A stretch of 64,000 nt of DNA from GCA-2746605 sp963704835 (GTDB lineage Bacteria; Bacteroidota; Ignavibacteria; Ignavibacteriales; Melioribacteraceae), in contig CAVPHW010000003.1 of assembly GCA_963704835.1 (NCBI GenBank), positions 248,001 to 312,000 on the forward strand. Direction: 5' to 3'. The notes beneath the pieces were generated by a model, which was not told the DNA's origin, searched no databases, and worked only from the letters and a program-made list of their open reading frames with translations. Of the stretch, positions 1 through 9,583 are shown one piece after another. Both the position numbers and the translations under genes were made by a program. Every line of letters begins with the position of its first letter. Position 1 is the stretch's first letter.

Positions 1-661
1 CTTGGTTGTTATGAAATGGATTATCATTAGGAATAGAATATTGTTTCCCATTAGTTTGATTGTTAACATCTATTCTAACAATTTTGCCCAATAAAGTAGA
101 AAGATTTTGTGAACGATTTCCAGGATCGCCCCCAGATCCACCATCTCCCAAACTTGTATATAAGTATCCATCTGGACCAAATGAAATTTGACCACCGTTA
201 TGATTTTGAAATGGTTGTTCTACTTCCAGGATAATTTGTTCACTTAATTTATCAGCATTATCCTTGTCATTTGAAGAAACTGAGAATCTGGATATAACCG
301 TTCGAAGCGGATTATTTCTGGTATAGTTTATATAAAAGTATCCATTAGAAATATAGTCGGGATGGAAGGCTAATCCTAGCAACCCCATTTCTCCGCCATA
401 CTCAACTTTATCTGTAATATCCAAGAAAATTGAAGAAGATGAAGTGGAGCTATCATTTTCAAAAACCGTTATCATTCCAGTTTGAGAAACAACGAACAGT
501 CTATTGGAATTATCATTACTGGATTGAATATCAATAGGACTTGAAAATGTAAGATTGGGAAATGCCTTCACAATATTTGTTTGCCCATTTATTTTTTGAC
601 AAGCACTTAATAACAACAACATTAATGTTAGTGAAATGATAATTTTATTAGTTAGTCTCAT
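1..661 (-). CDS. PQQ-dependent sugar dehydrogenase family lipoprotein (C-terminus outside window)
   Basis: Beta-propeller dehydrogenase of the soluble glucose/sorbosone (aldose) dehydrogenase family, probably oxidising sugars with PQQ in the periplasm. I translated it from the minus strand. The first 21 residues are a lipoprotein signal ending LLLLSACQ (lipid-accepting Cys about residue 21). Then come the family signatures GLLGLAFHPDY, YINYTR, a QNHNGGQISFGPDGYLY stretch with the conserved HNGG, and LGDGGSGGDPGNRSQN with LLGKIVRIDV. Only about 220 residues lie inside the window; the open frame runs off the left edge. The ATG at 661 follows a weak GGGTG. It is divergent from the thioredoxin-fold pair. 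The family is clear; the substrate cannot be told. Confidence 0.85.
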   Translation of the reverse strand, partial: MRLTNKIIISLTLMLLLLSACQKINGQTNIVKAFPNLTFSSPIDIQSSNDNSNRLFVVSQTGMITVFENDSSTSSSSIFLDITDKVEYGGEMGLLGLAFHPDYISNGYFYINYTRNNPLRTVISRFSVSSNDKDNADKLSEQIILEVEQPFQNHNGGQISFGPDGYLYTSLGDGGSGGDPGNRSQNLSTLLGKIVRIDVNNQTNGKQYSIPNDNPFHNNQ

Positions 662-672
662 AGTTTTCACCC

Positions 673-688
673 TGGCAGATATTTTGCA
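673..688 (+). promoter_or_regulatory. sigma-54 (RpoN) -24/-12 promoter candidate
   Basis: TGGCA at 673-677 and TTGCA at 684-688 match the sigma-54 consensus, with exactly ten bases between the -24 GG and the -12 GC. It points toward the thiol-oxidoreductase pair, whose first start lies 87 bases beyond the element. The site overlaps the immediate upstream region of the divergent dehydrogenase gene. No activator binding site is obvious. Confidence 0.6.
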
Positions 689-774
689 TTTCCTTTTTTC
701 AATAATATAGTTAAATTGAACAAGATATTTGGTCTAAAATAAAGATATTTCTAATTATTAAAAGGTAAAAATAA

Positions 775-1362
775 ATGTTAACACTAAAAGGAATTTATAT
801 TTCGATGGTTTTTATATTCGTTTTATTCTTAGGGTTCACTCAATTAAATAATAATCCCGACATTAAATCATATGAAAACTTCTCACTATATGATTATAAC
901 AATAATTTACATTCCCTTAAAGATTTCTCAAACAAAAAGGGAATAGTAATATTATTTGTTTCTACACAATGTCCTGTATCAAACGCTTATAATACTAGAA
1001 TGGCAAGCTTATTTGAAAAGTATGGTAGTGAATTCGCATTTATTGGCATTAACTCTAATAAACAAGAGGATATTGCTGAAATTAAAAAACATGCAGCTGA
1101 TAATAAATTAAATTTTGTGATTTTAAAAGATAGCAGTAATATAATTGCAGATAAGTTTGAAGCAAGTGTTACACCTGAAGTATATGTTCTTAATAATAAT
1201 TTCAATCTTTTATATCATGGCAGAATAGATGATTCTAGGCGAGAGGATAAGGTTGAGATTCATGATTTAAGCAACGTTCTTAATTCAATAAAATCTGGCA
1301 AGGAAGTTTCCGTAAAAGAAACAAAGGCATTCGGTTGCTCAATAAAAAGAATTAGGAAATAA
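775..1362 (+). CDS. Exported redoxin-domain (AhpC/TSA-like) protein
   Basis: Thioredoxin-fold protein of the AhpC/TSA-like redoxin group, 195 residues. An N-terminal hydrophobic segment (about residues 7-22) suggests export or membrane anchoring. The active-site region is STQCPVSNAYNTRM with a single Cys at residue 66, followed by a beta-alpha-beta core with a TPEVYVL cis-Pro motif. A second Cys sits near the end in the family's typical GCSIKR tail. This is the peroxiredoxin-like pattern found with extracytoplasmic thiol oxidoreductases, not a CxxC thioredoxin. The next gene begins two bases after its stop and encodes a CxxC partner, so they are probably cotranscribed, perhaps from the sigma-54-like promoter at 673. 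The substrate is unknown. Confidence 0.8.
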   Translation: MLTLKGIYISMVFIFVLFLGFTQLNNNPDIKSYENFSLYDYNNNLHSLKDFSNKKGIVILFVSTQCPVSNAYNTRMASLFEKYGSEFAFIGINSNKQEDIAEIKKHAADNKLNFVILKDSSNIIADKFEASVTPEVYVLNNNFNLLYHGRIDDSRREDKVEIHDLSNVLNSIKSGKEVSVKETKAFGCSIKRIRK

Positions 1363-1364
1363 AA

Positions 1365-1850
1365 TTGAAATATTTACTGGTCATTTTGTTCTTTATTTCA
1401 CTCATCAATGTTGCTCAAACGGAAAAAGAGTTTTCTGTAGATTCGATTGATGAAGAAAAATTAAAGAAAATTATTTCTGAGAGAGACGGAAAATATTTAC
1501 TAGTTAATATTTGGGCAACTTGGTGTATTCCCTGCAGAGAAGAATTTCCGGATTTAGTTAAACTCAACAATAATTTTAGAACTAAATTAGATATTATTGC
1601 AATCAGTGTTGATTATAAAGATGAAGTAAGCAAAAAGGTTGTACCATTCTTATCTCAAATGAATGTTAATTTTCCAACGTATATTAGTGACTTCAATAAA
1701 GATGAAGAATTAATTATATTTTTTAGCAAAAATTGGAACGGGGCATTGCCTGGAACTTTTATCTATAATAAAGAGGGAAGACAAATATTAGAATTAGAAG
1801 GGAAGCAATCGTATGAAAGCTTCTCTTCAATATTAAATAAATTGCAATAA
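1365..1850 (+). CDS. TlpA/ResA-like thiol-disulfide oxidoreductase
   Basis: Periplasmic thioredoxin-like protein of 161 residues, translated from TTG two bases after the preceding stop. A signal peptide-like stretch (residues 2-17, ending NVAQ) is followed by the TlpA/ResA core: NIWATWCIPCREEFP with the redox pair C54/C57, an AISVDY strand, and the cis-Pro region GALPGTFIYNKEG. Proteins of this group reduce or shuffle disulfides outside the cytoplasm, often for cytochrome c maturation. No cytochrome gene is nearby. Adjacency to the redoxin suggests a two-protein thiol relay, which is inference. Confidence 0.85.
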   Translation: MKYLLVILFFISLINVAQTEKEFSVDSIDEEKLKKIISERDGKYLLVNIWATWCIPCREEFPDLVKLNNNFRTKLDIIAISVDYKDEVSKKVVPFLSQMNVNFPTYISDFNKDEELIIFFSKNWNGALPGTFIYNKEGRQILELEGKQSYESFSSILNKLQ

Positions 1851-1854
1851 TATT

Positions 1855-2331
1855 TTACACTGTAACACCACTCATTTTTAATATTTCTTCAAACTCCCTT
1901 TTTTCAACGGGCATAACCGATAATCTGTTTCCTCTTTGGACTAGTCGCATCTCTGAAAGCTTTGGAATATTTTTTATTTCAGAAAGAGTTAGTGGTTTTG
2001 GAAATATTTTAACCAACTTCAGATCAACCATTATCCAAGTTGGATTTTCTTTTTTACCCTTCGGATCAAAATGCTTATCATTTGAATCAAATGCTGTAAA
2101 ATCCGGATATCCTTCTTTTACAACTTCACAGAACCCAACAATTGCATTTGGATCTGAATTGCTATGATAGAATAAAACTAAATCACCAAGTTTCATCTCA
2201 TCTCTAATAAAATTTCTTGCTTGGTAATTTCTCACTCCATCCCAATGAGTTGTTTTATTTTTACTTTTCTGCAAATCGTCTATCGAAAATTCTGAAGCTT
2301 CCGATTTAACCAACCAGTATTTCTTTTTCAT
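1855..2331 (-). CDS. EVE domain-containing protein
   Basis: Small cytoplasmic protein made of one EVE domain, about 158 residues. The sequence begins KKKYWLVKSEASEFSIDDL and contains THWDGVRNYQARNF, KLGDLVLFYHSN, NAIVGFCEVVKE and a C-terminal RGNRLSVMPVEKREFEEIL, all typical. EVE domains bind modified bases in nucleic acids, by homology to the PUA/YTH fold; the exact ligand is unknown. I chose the ATG at 2331 because GAGGA lies just upstream; the frame stays open to 2370, where it would overlap the preceding hydrolase gene. It probably forms a two-gene minus-strand unit with that hydrolase and converges with the thioredoxin pair. Confidence 0.88.
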   Translation of the reverse strand: MKKKYWLVKSEASEFSIDDLQKSKNKTTHWDGVRNYQARNFIRDEMKLGDLVLFYHSNSDPNAIVGFCEVVKEGYPDFTAFDSNDKHFDPKGKKENPTWIMVDLKLVKIFPKPLTLSEIKNIPKLSEMRLVQRGNRLSVMPVEKREFEEILKMSGVTV

Positions 2332-2345
2332 AAAATCCTCATTAT

Positions 2346-3176
2346 TCATTTTAAATATTTTTCGAACCAATTTTTTCTAAGTTGATCAACTTCATGTTTG
2401 TGGTTTTTTAGAAAATGATCTCCATTTTCAAATAGTACAAGTCTATGCTCAATGTTCATCTCAATAAATTTATAAGATAAATCAAGCGAATGATGTGGAG
2501 GAACCCTTTTATCATCAATTCCATGCATCATTAGAATTGGAGTCGATTTAGAAAACTTATCAAGGAAATTAAAAACTGTTCTATTAAAACAAAAATCATT
2601 TTTTAACAAACTGCTATCAAATTTAACTAGCTTTCTCATAAAATTGCTTTCAGTTAAATTACATTCAATATTGGAAATTCCACCGGTTGTAATTGCAGCT
2701 TTAAATTCATGCTTTTTTATAAGCGTTAAGTAGGTCATCAATCCACCTCTACTCCAACCCTCAATTCCCCACACATTTGGGTCAGCAAAATCAAGCCCAT
2801 TAGCAAGTGGAATTAAATTTAGGACATCATTCAAATCACTTCCACCAAATTCATCTTTTCCTTCACCGCCATCATTACCTCTATATTGAGTTGCAAAAAC
2901 CACGTATCCCCAACTGGCTAATTGTCCTAAAATTCCTTTAGCGTAAAAATTGTCTAAAGCTCCAGCGTTTCCAAATCCACCTCTACACCAAATAATACAT
3001 GGATATTTTTGTTTAATCAATTTAGGATAAGCTAAAAACCCAGTAATTTTAAGATCATCAGATAAATAGGTTATTTTTTCAACTATGGTTTCCTCAATTG
3101 AAGATTCTCCCCAAGCACTTTTTAATATTTTAGACTGAATCTCGGGAATTTCAATTATTTTTCTATTTAGTATCAT
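2346..3176 (-). CDS. Alpha/beta hydrolase, S9 prolyl-oligopeptidase-like
   Basis: Serine hydrolase of the dienelactone-hydrolase/S9 type, 276 residues, with no signal peptide. Visible elements are the oxyanion region CIIWCRGGFGNAG, the nucleophile elbow GWSRGG (G-x-S-x-G), the acid loop MHGIDDKRVPP, and the catalytic His in ENGDHFLK. The N-terminal propeller of true prolyl oligopeptidases is missing, so it is a stand-alone catalytic domain that could be a peptidase or an esterase. It lies directly upstream of the EVE gene on the same strand. The 80-base gap to the divergent DUF192 gene must hold both promoters. Confidence 0.8.
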   Translation of the reverse strand: MILNRKIIEIPEIQSKILKSAWGESSIEETIVEKITYLSDDLKITGFLAYPKLIKQKYPCIIWCRGGFGNAGALDNFYAKGILGQLASWGYVVFATQYRGNDGGEGKDEFGGSDLNDVLNLIPLANGLDFADPNVWGIEGWSRGGLMTYLTLIKKHEFKAAITTGGISNIECNLTESNFMRKLVKFDSSLLKNDFCFNRTVFNFLDKFSKSTPILMMHGIDDKRVPPHHSLDLSYKFIEMNIEHRLVLFENGDHFLKNHKHEVDQLRKNWFEKYLK

Positions 3177-3256
3177 TTCATAATCGTATTGTTTGAAACA
3201 AATTATTTAAATTATATACTGAATAAATAAATCTAAAAATAAATTTATAAAAAGAT

Positions 3257-3805
3257 ATGAAACAGAAAAAAGATAAGCAGAATAAACCAAAGAGTAAATT
3301 CTTTATAATAATTGTTGGAATAGTAATAATTGCATTTATTGCTTTAATGTTAGCAGATTTACTTAAACCACCCATACCAATCGAAAATAAAATTGTTACC
3401 AAAACTGAAGTCTACAAGTTTTCAAAAGAAGGCGAGTTAACTTTTCAAAATAAAAACGGTGATTTTGTAGATACAATTGATATTGAGTTTGCAGATAATG
3501 ATAATGAACGGGCAACCGGTTTAATGTACAGAGATGAAATGAGTGAGAATCACGGGATGTTGTTTATTTTTCCATATGAAAGTATCCAATCATTTTTTAT
3601 GAGAAACACTATAATTTCTCTAGATATTCTTTATATTAATTCAGACTTAGAAATTGTTACAATTCATAAAAACACAAAACCATTTTCCTTGGAATCATTA
3701 CCATCATCTTCTCCAGCACAGTATGTAGTGGAAGTAATTGCTGGTTACACTGAAAAATATAAAATAAGCGAAGGTGATAAAGTAATTTTCAGAAAATCTA
3801 ATTAA
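3257..3805 (+). CDS. Membrane-anchored DUF192 protein
   Basis: Protein of 182 residues with one N-terminal membrane helix (about residues 14-35) after a very basic start, then a periplasmic DUF192 domain. Recognisable motifs are ERATGLMYRDEMSENHGMLF, PYESIQSFFMRNT, SLDILYIN and the C-terminal SSSPAQYVVEV. DUF192 proteins have no settled function. The ATG at 3257 lies in an AT-rich stretch without a clear Shine-Dalgarno, which is common in this window. The addB-like gene follows 15 bases after the stop. Confidence 0.85.
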   Translation: MKQKKDKQNKPKSKFFIIIVGIVIIAFIALMLADLLKPPIPIENKIVTKTEVYKFSKEGELTFQNKNGDFVDTIDIEFADNDNERATGLMYRDEMSENHGMLFIFPYESIQSFFMRNTIISLDILYINSDLEIVTIHKNTKPFSLESLPSSSPAQYVVEVIAGYTEKYKISEGDKVIFRKSN

Positions 3806-3820
3806 TAATAATTTAATTAA

Positions 3821-6800
3821 ATGATTTTAACTAAAAATAGCAATCGAGCTATCTCCATTCTTTCACTTCTTAAAAATAAACATTTGTTAGAAGAAGTTGA
3901 ATCTCTTTTGATTGTTGTACCGACAAATAGAAAACTGCGCGAATTAAAAAAAAAATAATAAGTAAATTTGAAAATGAACCGGTTACAAGAATTAACATTG
4001 AAACGTTTACAACTCTCACCACAAAATTGCTCAATCAGAATAAACTATTTACAACACTTAGTGAAGCAGCTTCCACAGTTTTAATTAAAGAATCCTCCGA
4101 GGAACTAAATCTTAAATACTTTGCAGCCTATACTAGTGGAATTCCATTCGGAACATTAGATAAAATCAAAAATGTAATATCTGAATACAAAAAGAACGGA
4201 ATCTCGCCAGATAAATTATTGAAGGAAGCTCAATTACTTGAACGCAGTGAACATTTAAAGGCTATTGATGTTGCCTCAATCTACAAATTGTACCTTGAGA
4301 AATGTAAAAAACTTTCTGCTTTAGAAATTGGTGATATTTATTCAGAGAATATTTTATTACCAGCCGAAAGATTCAAGGAATCATTTCAATCAATTTATCC
4401 GAAAATCCAATCTATATTAATAGATGGATTTGATGAGTTCAATAATTTAGAAATCACAATTATTGATAAACTTTCAGAACAAGTTGATTCCAACATTTCA
4501 ATAAACTTCGATTACTTTGAAAATAATGAAATTCTTTTCAGTCACCTTTCTACAACTTTTATAAAATTAATTCAAATTGGCTTTATTGAAAGTGATAAAA
4601 ATGAATTTGAAGATGAATTTGAGTTTAGGAATAAAATTAGAATGGATCTTTTCAATAAAAGTGAAAGAATTCATTCTGATTTTGAGAATATCCTTAATAA
4701 AACATATGCAAAAAATAGGATTGAGGAAGTTGAGCAAATTACGAAAACTATAAAAGAGTTAATCGTATATAAAAATGCAAAGCCCGAAAAAATCTGTGTT
4801 GCATTTAATTCTATTTCTAATTACTCAAGTAAGGTTCGTGATATCTTTAATAAATATGGAGTACCATTAAATCTAACAGATAGAATACCATTAAAATCTT
4901 CACCTTCTGTAATTGCTGCTATAAGTTTGCTGGATTTAATTGAGGGTGATTATTTTTATCATGATATTGCAAGAGTAGTTTCAAATGGGTTTTTAAATTT
5001 TGACTCCATCGATTTAAATAATCTTATTTCAGTTGCCAGCGAGCTTAAAATTACTGGTGGAAAGAAAAACTGGGAGCAAATTATTTCTGACAATAAAAAC
5101 TTAATTGAATTTGGAGATAATGTTTCTGTTCGCGACCAAGATTTGATTCTGAAAAAGTATAATAAAGCACTTTTAGATATAGAATATATTGATTCACTTC
5201 TGCTACCTATTAAAAAGAAAAATACTATTAATAATTTCATAAAACTGTTCACTAAACTTCTTTTAACTTTAAAATTACCATGTTTGGTTTTAGAGGATTC
5301 TAATGGAAGGGAAGAAGAGCATATTAAAGCTTTAACCGTTTTACTAAATACGCTGAATGAGGTATTAGCTTTAAAACAGAGAGATGCTGAATCTGAAGAT
5401 CAAAAATACCCACTAAGTTTTTACTTAGAACAAATAAGAACAATCTCTAATTGGGCACGTTTTAATGTTAAGGAAAAATCTGATTTTGGTGTACTTGTTA
5501 CTTCGCTTAACGAAATAAGAGGACTAGAATTTGATTATCTGTTTTTAGGTGGCTTATGTGACGGCGATTTCCCAACTAAATATTCTCCCGAAATATTTTT
5601 CTCGGGATCTTTTAGAAAGCAAGAGGCAATTCATCATACTGAGGAAATGTACCATTTTTATCAAACACTTTGCTGTTGGAATAAGGAATTGTACTTATCA
5701 ATTCCACAAAATGACAAAGAGTCGGAACTTGTTGAATCAACTTTTATCAAAGATTTTGAAGCTCTTTTTACACTAACTCAAGTTGAGTTAAAACCTGAAA
5801 AGAAAATTTATTCACTTGAAGAGCTATTAATAGAATATGGGACAAATCCCGGAGATGAATTATTAGAAAAATGTGCCATTGAGAATAATATCAATGTTAG
5901 TGATATAAAAAATCGTAATGTAATTAGAGAACTTAGAAGTAATAATTATTTGGAAAATAGTGAGTATAATGGTTTTATACTTCCGGGAAGTGAAAGAACA
6001 AATAAATATTTAACAGAGTTTTCTGAATATGAATTCTCTGTTTCTCAGTTGGAAATATTAGCGAAATGTCCATTTAAGTATTTCTCCGAGCGAATTCTTA
6101 AAATACAACCACTTGAAGAACCAACAGAGGAAGCTGAGCCAATAGAATTAGGCAGTGTTCTTCATTCAATTTTGTATGAATTTTATTCCAAAATTATTAA
6201 AGATAAAATTCCAATTGGGGCACAAGGCACTAAAGAGTTTGTTAATTTAAAAGACATACTCTTTGATATTGCTGAAGAAAAGATCACCAAACTAAATCTA
6301 AATTCACCTCTGGCATTTTTTGAAAAAGAAAAAATATTAGGAATTGATGGCAACAAAGAATTTTCTATTCTGTTCAAATTTTTACAGCAAGAAACTGAAA
6401 TTAGCACATCCTTTAAGCCGTCATTGTTTGAATATAGTTTCGGGAGTATCTCTAAAAGACAGAACTCAAACACTAATGTTCCAATTCAAATTGATGATCT
6501 AAAATTGAGAGGAACTATAGATAGAATTGATGTTGATTATGAAAATCAATTTGTTTAATATAGTGGATTATAAATTAAAAGGAGCAAAACCAACTAAAAG
6601 TGATTTGGAAAATGGATTATCACTTCAACTGCCAGTTTATCTGCTTGCAGGTAAGCAAATATTAAAAGAGGAGAATAATTTAGAATTTGAAGGTAATGAC
6701 ATGATAATATTTTCACTTAATTATAAGGATGAAAAATTTGGTTCGCTACCAATTAGGTTAAAAGGCAATGCTAAATTAGAACAAAAAGAAAAAAGAGAAT

Positions 6801-6964
6801 TGAATGAATCTTTATTGGAAGTTACAAAGGGACATTTAATTAATTATCACAACAAAATCAAAAATGGGACGTTCAACATTTCAGAATTGGAAAATAGAGA
6901 AGATAAAGTGTGTAAATATTGTGATTTTAAATCTTTTTGCAGGGTAAAGGAAATTTTTGAATAG
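3821..6964 (+). pseudogene. addB: AddB-like helicase-nuclease subunit, two frameshifts
   Basis: Reconstructs to about 1047 residues of an AddB/RexB-type subunit that would partner AddA in double-strand break resection. The N-terminus (LLIVVPTNRKLREL) resembles AddB's helicase-like region but has no Walker A. The C-terminus has a PD-(D/E)XK nuclease (GTIDRID, then NIVDYK) and the four-cysteine iron-sulfur staple: one Cys in KCPFKYF and three in CKYCDFKSFC. Two lesions interrupt it. At 3946-3955 a run of ten A needs one more A to join the first 45 codons to the rest. At about 6552-6555 one extra T after QFV cuts the nuclease motif. Both lie in mononucleotide runs, so sequencing error is likeliest. 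addA lies 35 kb away at 41.8 kb. Confidence 0.75.
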
Positions 6965-7107
6965 AGTAATTTTCTACTGTTTCCTGAACAAATTTTGATA
7001 AAAACGAATATTTTGCAGAATTCAAACGAATTTTGTCAAAATCCAAAAATTAAAAAGGTTTGCTTCTAAATCTTGTTTACATAGCTAATTTTTATTAATT
7101 TTAAGAG

Positions 7108-7138
7108 TGCCATTGCGAAAGCGATGGCAATTTTTTTT
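7108..7138 (+). terminator. Rho-independent terminator ahead of greA
   Basis: A nine-pair stem (TGCCATTGC with GCGATGGCA, one wobble) closed by a GAAA tetraloop and followed by eight T. It ends the addB-like transcript or attenuates greA, whose start is only 27 bases downstream. The 200 bases between addB and greA hold nothing else that I recognise. Confidence 0.8.
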
Positions 7139-7165
7139 ATATAGCCGTAAAAAAGGAGAACATAA

Positions 7166-7639
7166 TTGTCAAACTTTGTTTATTTAAGCCAAGCGAAATT
7201 GATTGAATTAGAGAAAGAACTTAAAGATCTTAAGACAAATGGCAGAAAAAATATGGCTCAAAGAATTGCTGAAGCTCGTGCTTATGGTGATTTGTCTGAA
7301 AATGCTGAATATGATGCTGCAAAAGAGGCACAAGGTCATTTGGAGTTAAAAATAAGTAAAATGGAAGAAATGTTAACAAAAGCTAAAATTATAGATACTT
7401 CTAAACTTCCTGATGACGTTATTCACATACTTTCTACTGCTCAAGTTAAGAATTTAAACAATAATAAAACTTATACATATACGTTGGTTTCAGAAGAAGA
7501 GGCTAATTTAGAGCATGGCAAAATTGCAATGACTTCACCAGTTGGTAGTGCGTTAATGGGATCTAAACAAGGAGAAATTGTTGAAGCTAAAGTTCCGGCT
7601 GGTATTATTAAGTTCGAGATACTAAATATTGAAAAATAA
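7166..7639 (+). CDS. greA: Transcription elongation factor GreA
   Basis: GreA binds the secondary channel of RNA polymerase and stimulates transcript cleavage in backtracked complexes. At 157 residues it has the family's usual length. The N-terminal coiled coil carries the acidic tip in GDLSENAEYDAAKE, and the C-terminal FKBP-like domain ends with MTSPVGSALMGSKQGEIVEAKVP. The start is TTG at 7166 with a good AAGGAG eight bases upstream. A terminator sits just upstream, so greA is either separately promoted from a very short leader or controlled by read-through. Confidence 0.95.
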   Translation: MSNFVYLSQAKLIELEKELKDLKTNGRKNMAQRIAEARAYGDLSENAEYDAAKEAQGHLELKISKMEEMLTKAKIIDTSKLPDDVIHILSTAQVKNLNNNKTYTYTLVSEEEANLEHGKIAMTSPVGSALMGSKQGEIVEAKVPAGIIKFEILNIEK

Positions 7640-7653
7640 TAGTTCAAAAATTA

Positions 7654-9021
7654 ATGAAGCACCAAAAAACAGTTGAGCAAGAAGTAATAAACTTTATTAA
7701 AAGACATCAATTGATATCTGATAAATGTAGATTATTAATTGGATTAAGTGGTGGTGCTGATTCGGTTTTTGCTGTACATTTTTTTAATAAATATAAACGA
7801 AAATACAATCTTAACATTTGCGCTGTACATATTAATCATAATTTAAGAGATGATGAGAGTTTAAGAGACGCACAATTTTGTTCCGATTTATGTGAAACCA
7901 TAGATGTTGATTTTTATTCTGCCGATGTTAATGTTAAAGAATTTGCAAAAAAGAATAAAAATTCAATTGAAGAAGCCGCCAGAGTTTTAAGATATAAAAA
8001 ATTTGAAGAAATAAGAAAAAAAACGAAATCAGATTTAATTGTTACTGCTCACAATAATGATGACAATACTGAAACTGTTCTTTTAAATATTGTTAGTGGT
8101 GCCGGAATTGAAGGAATCTCTGGAATACCAGTTAAAAGAGAAAATATAATTCGGCCATTTTTGTGCCTATCTAAAGGTCAGATAATAAATTATCTTACTG
8201 AAAATAAAATTAAATTTGTTGAGGATAGTACAAATGAGGATTTGAGTTACAGAAGAAATTTTATTAGAAAAGAGATTGTTCCACTTTTATCTAAACTTAA
8301 TCCCTCGCTAAATAAAGTAATCCTAAGCTCATCTGAAGTTTTTAGCAATCAGAAAAAAGTGCTCAATTATTTTGTTAATGAGGTTTTTTCGAAAGTTGTT
8401 AAAGTTAAGAATGACATAATTAAGATAAATATTGCCGAGTTAAATAATTATCCTGATGAAATTTTTGGTGAGATACTAAAAATGATATTTCAGAATTACC
8501 TGAAGTCTGATTTTAGTCACAATCAATTCACAAAAATTAATTCTTTAATGGAAAGTCAAACTGGCACCATAGTTGAGATAAGTAAAAAATATTCAGCAAT
8601 TAAAGAAAGAAATCATATTAGAATATTTGATAATTCAGAAAATATTCCTGATAGTATTTCAGTCGGTCTGAATAGTAAAACACAAATTGGGAATAAAATT
8701 CTAACGATTAATTTGCTTAAGCAAATCCCCAAATCAACTAACAAGCAAAATAATGTTGAAATTCTATCGGCAGATAAAATTGAAAGTGAGTTAACTTTAA
8801 GAAAGTGGGAAATTGGGGATAAATTTCAACCTTTTGGAATGAAAGGAACAAAAAATGTATCAGATGTTTTAACTGATGCTAAAATATCTGCTTATGAAAA
8901 AAGTAGACAATTAGTTTTAACAAATAAAAATGATATTATTTATCTAGTTGGATTAAGAATTAGTGAAAAGTATAAAATTGATTCACAAACTAATAGAGCA
9001 ATTAAAATAAGAATAAAATAA
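7654..9021 (+). CDS. tilS: tRNA(Ile)-lysidine synthetase TilS
   Basis: Modifies C34 of the CAU-anticodon isoleucine tRNA to lysidine, so that it reads AUA. The 455 residues include the N-terminal PP-loop ATP pyrophosphatase motif SGGADS (residues 32-37), VHINHNLR, the TAHNNDDNTETVLLN motif, and a full C-terminal TilS domain (LRKWEIGDKFQPFGMKGTKNVSD, then LVGLRISEKYKI). It follows greA by 14 bases and its stop overlaps the hpt start by one base. The tilS-hpt-ftsH order is a widely conserved bacterial cluster. Confidence 0.95.
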   Translation: MKHQKTVEQEVINFIKRHQLISDKCRLLIGLSGGADSVFAVHFFNKYKRKYNLNICAVHINHNLRDDESLRDAQFCSDLCETIDVDFYSADVNVKEFAKKNKNSIEEAARVLRYKKFEEIRKKTKSDLIVTAHNNDDNTETVLLNIVSGAGIEGISGIPVKRENIIRPFLCLSKGQIINYLTENKIKFVEDSTNEDLSYRRNFIRKEIVPLLSKLNPSLNKVILSSSEVFSNQKKVLNYFVNEVFSKVVKVKNDIIKINIAELNNYPDEIFGEILKMIFQNYLKSDFSHNQFTKINSLMESQTGTIVEISKKYSAIKERNHIRIFDNSENIPDSISVGLNSKTQIGNKILTINLLKQIPKSTNKQNNVEILSADKIESELTLRKWEIGDKFQPFGMKGTKNVSDVLTDAKISAYEKSRQLVLTNKNDIIYLVGLRISEKYKIDSQTNRAIKIRIK

Positions 9022-9572
9022 TGGAAAATGAAAAAGGTGAAATTTGGGTTGGCAGTGAAAAATTCACTGTGCTTTTGTCTAAAGAAAAAATCCAGACAAG
9101 AGTAAAAGAATTAGGTGACCAGATTTCAATAGATTATCAAGGCAAATTGCCAATCCTAATAGGAGTTCTTAATGGCTCATTTATGTTTTTGGCTGATTTG
9201 GTTAAAAATATAAATATCCATATCGAAATTGATTTTTTTAAGTTATCAAGTTATGGCGATGCTAAAATTTCTAGTGGCAACGTGAAATTAATAAAAGAAC
9301 TCAACGCAGATATTAATGAGCGACACATTATTGTAGTTGAAGATATTGTTGATACTGGTCTTTCAATTCAATTTATTGAAAAAATGCTAAAGGATCATAA
9401 TCCCGCAAGTGTTAAAATTGCAAGTCTGTTGGTAAAACCGGAAAGTCTAAAATATAAAACTAAAATTGATTATATTGGCTTCGAAATTCCTAATGAATTC
9501 GTGATTGGATATGGATTGGATTATTCTCAAAAATTTAGGAATTTGAACTCAATATATGCTTTAAGTGAATGA
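9021..9572 (+). CDS. hpt: Hypoxanthine phosphoribosyltransferase
   Basis: Purine salvage enzyme converting hypoxanthine or guanine plus PRPP to IMP or GMP. It has 183 residues, with PILIGVLNGSFMF near the N-terminus, the flexible-loop region DFFKLSSYGDAKISSG, the PRPP-binding signature VVEDIVDTGLS and the base-recognition region YIGFEIPNEFVIGYGLDY. The start codon overlaps the tilS stop (TAATG), indicating translational coupling. The ftsH start lies 11 bases downstream. Confidence 0.95.
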   Translation: MENEKGEIWVGSEKFTVLLSKEKIQTRVKELGDQISIDYQGKLPILIGVLNGSFMFLADLVKNINIHIEIDFFKLSSYGDAKISSGNVKLIKELNADINERHIIVVEDIVDTGLSIQFIEKMLKDHNPASVKIASLLVKPESLKYKTKIDYIGFEIPNEFVIGYGLDYSQKFRNLNSIYALSE

Positions 9573-9583
9573 TGGAGAATTTA

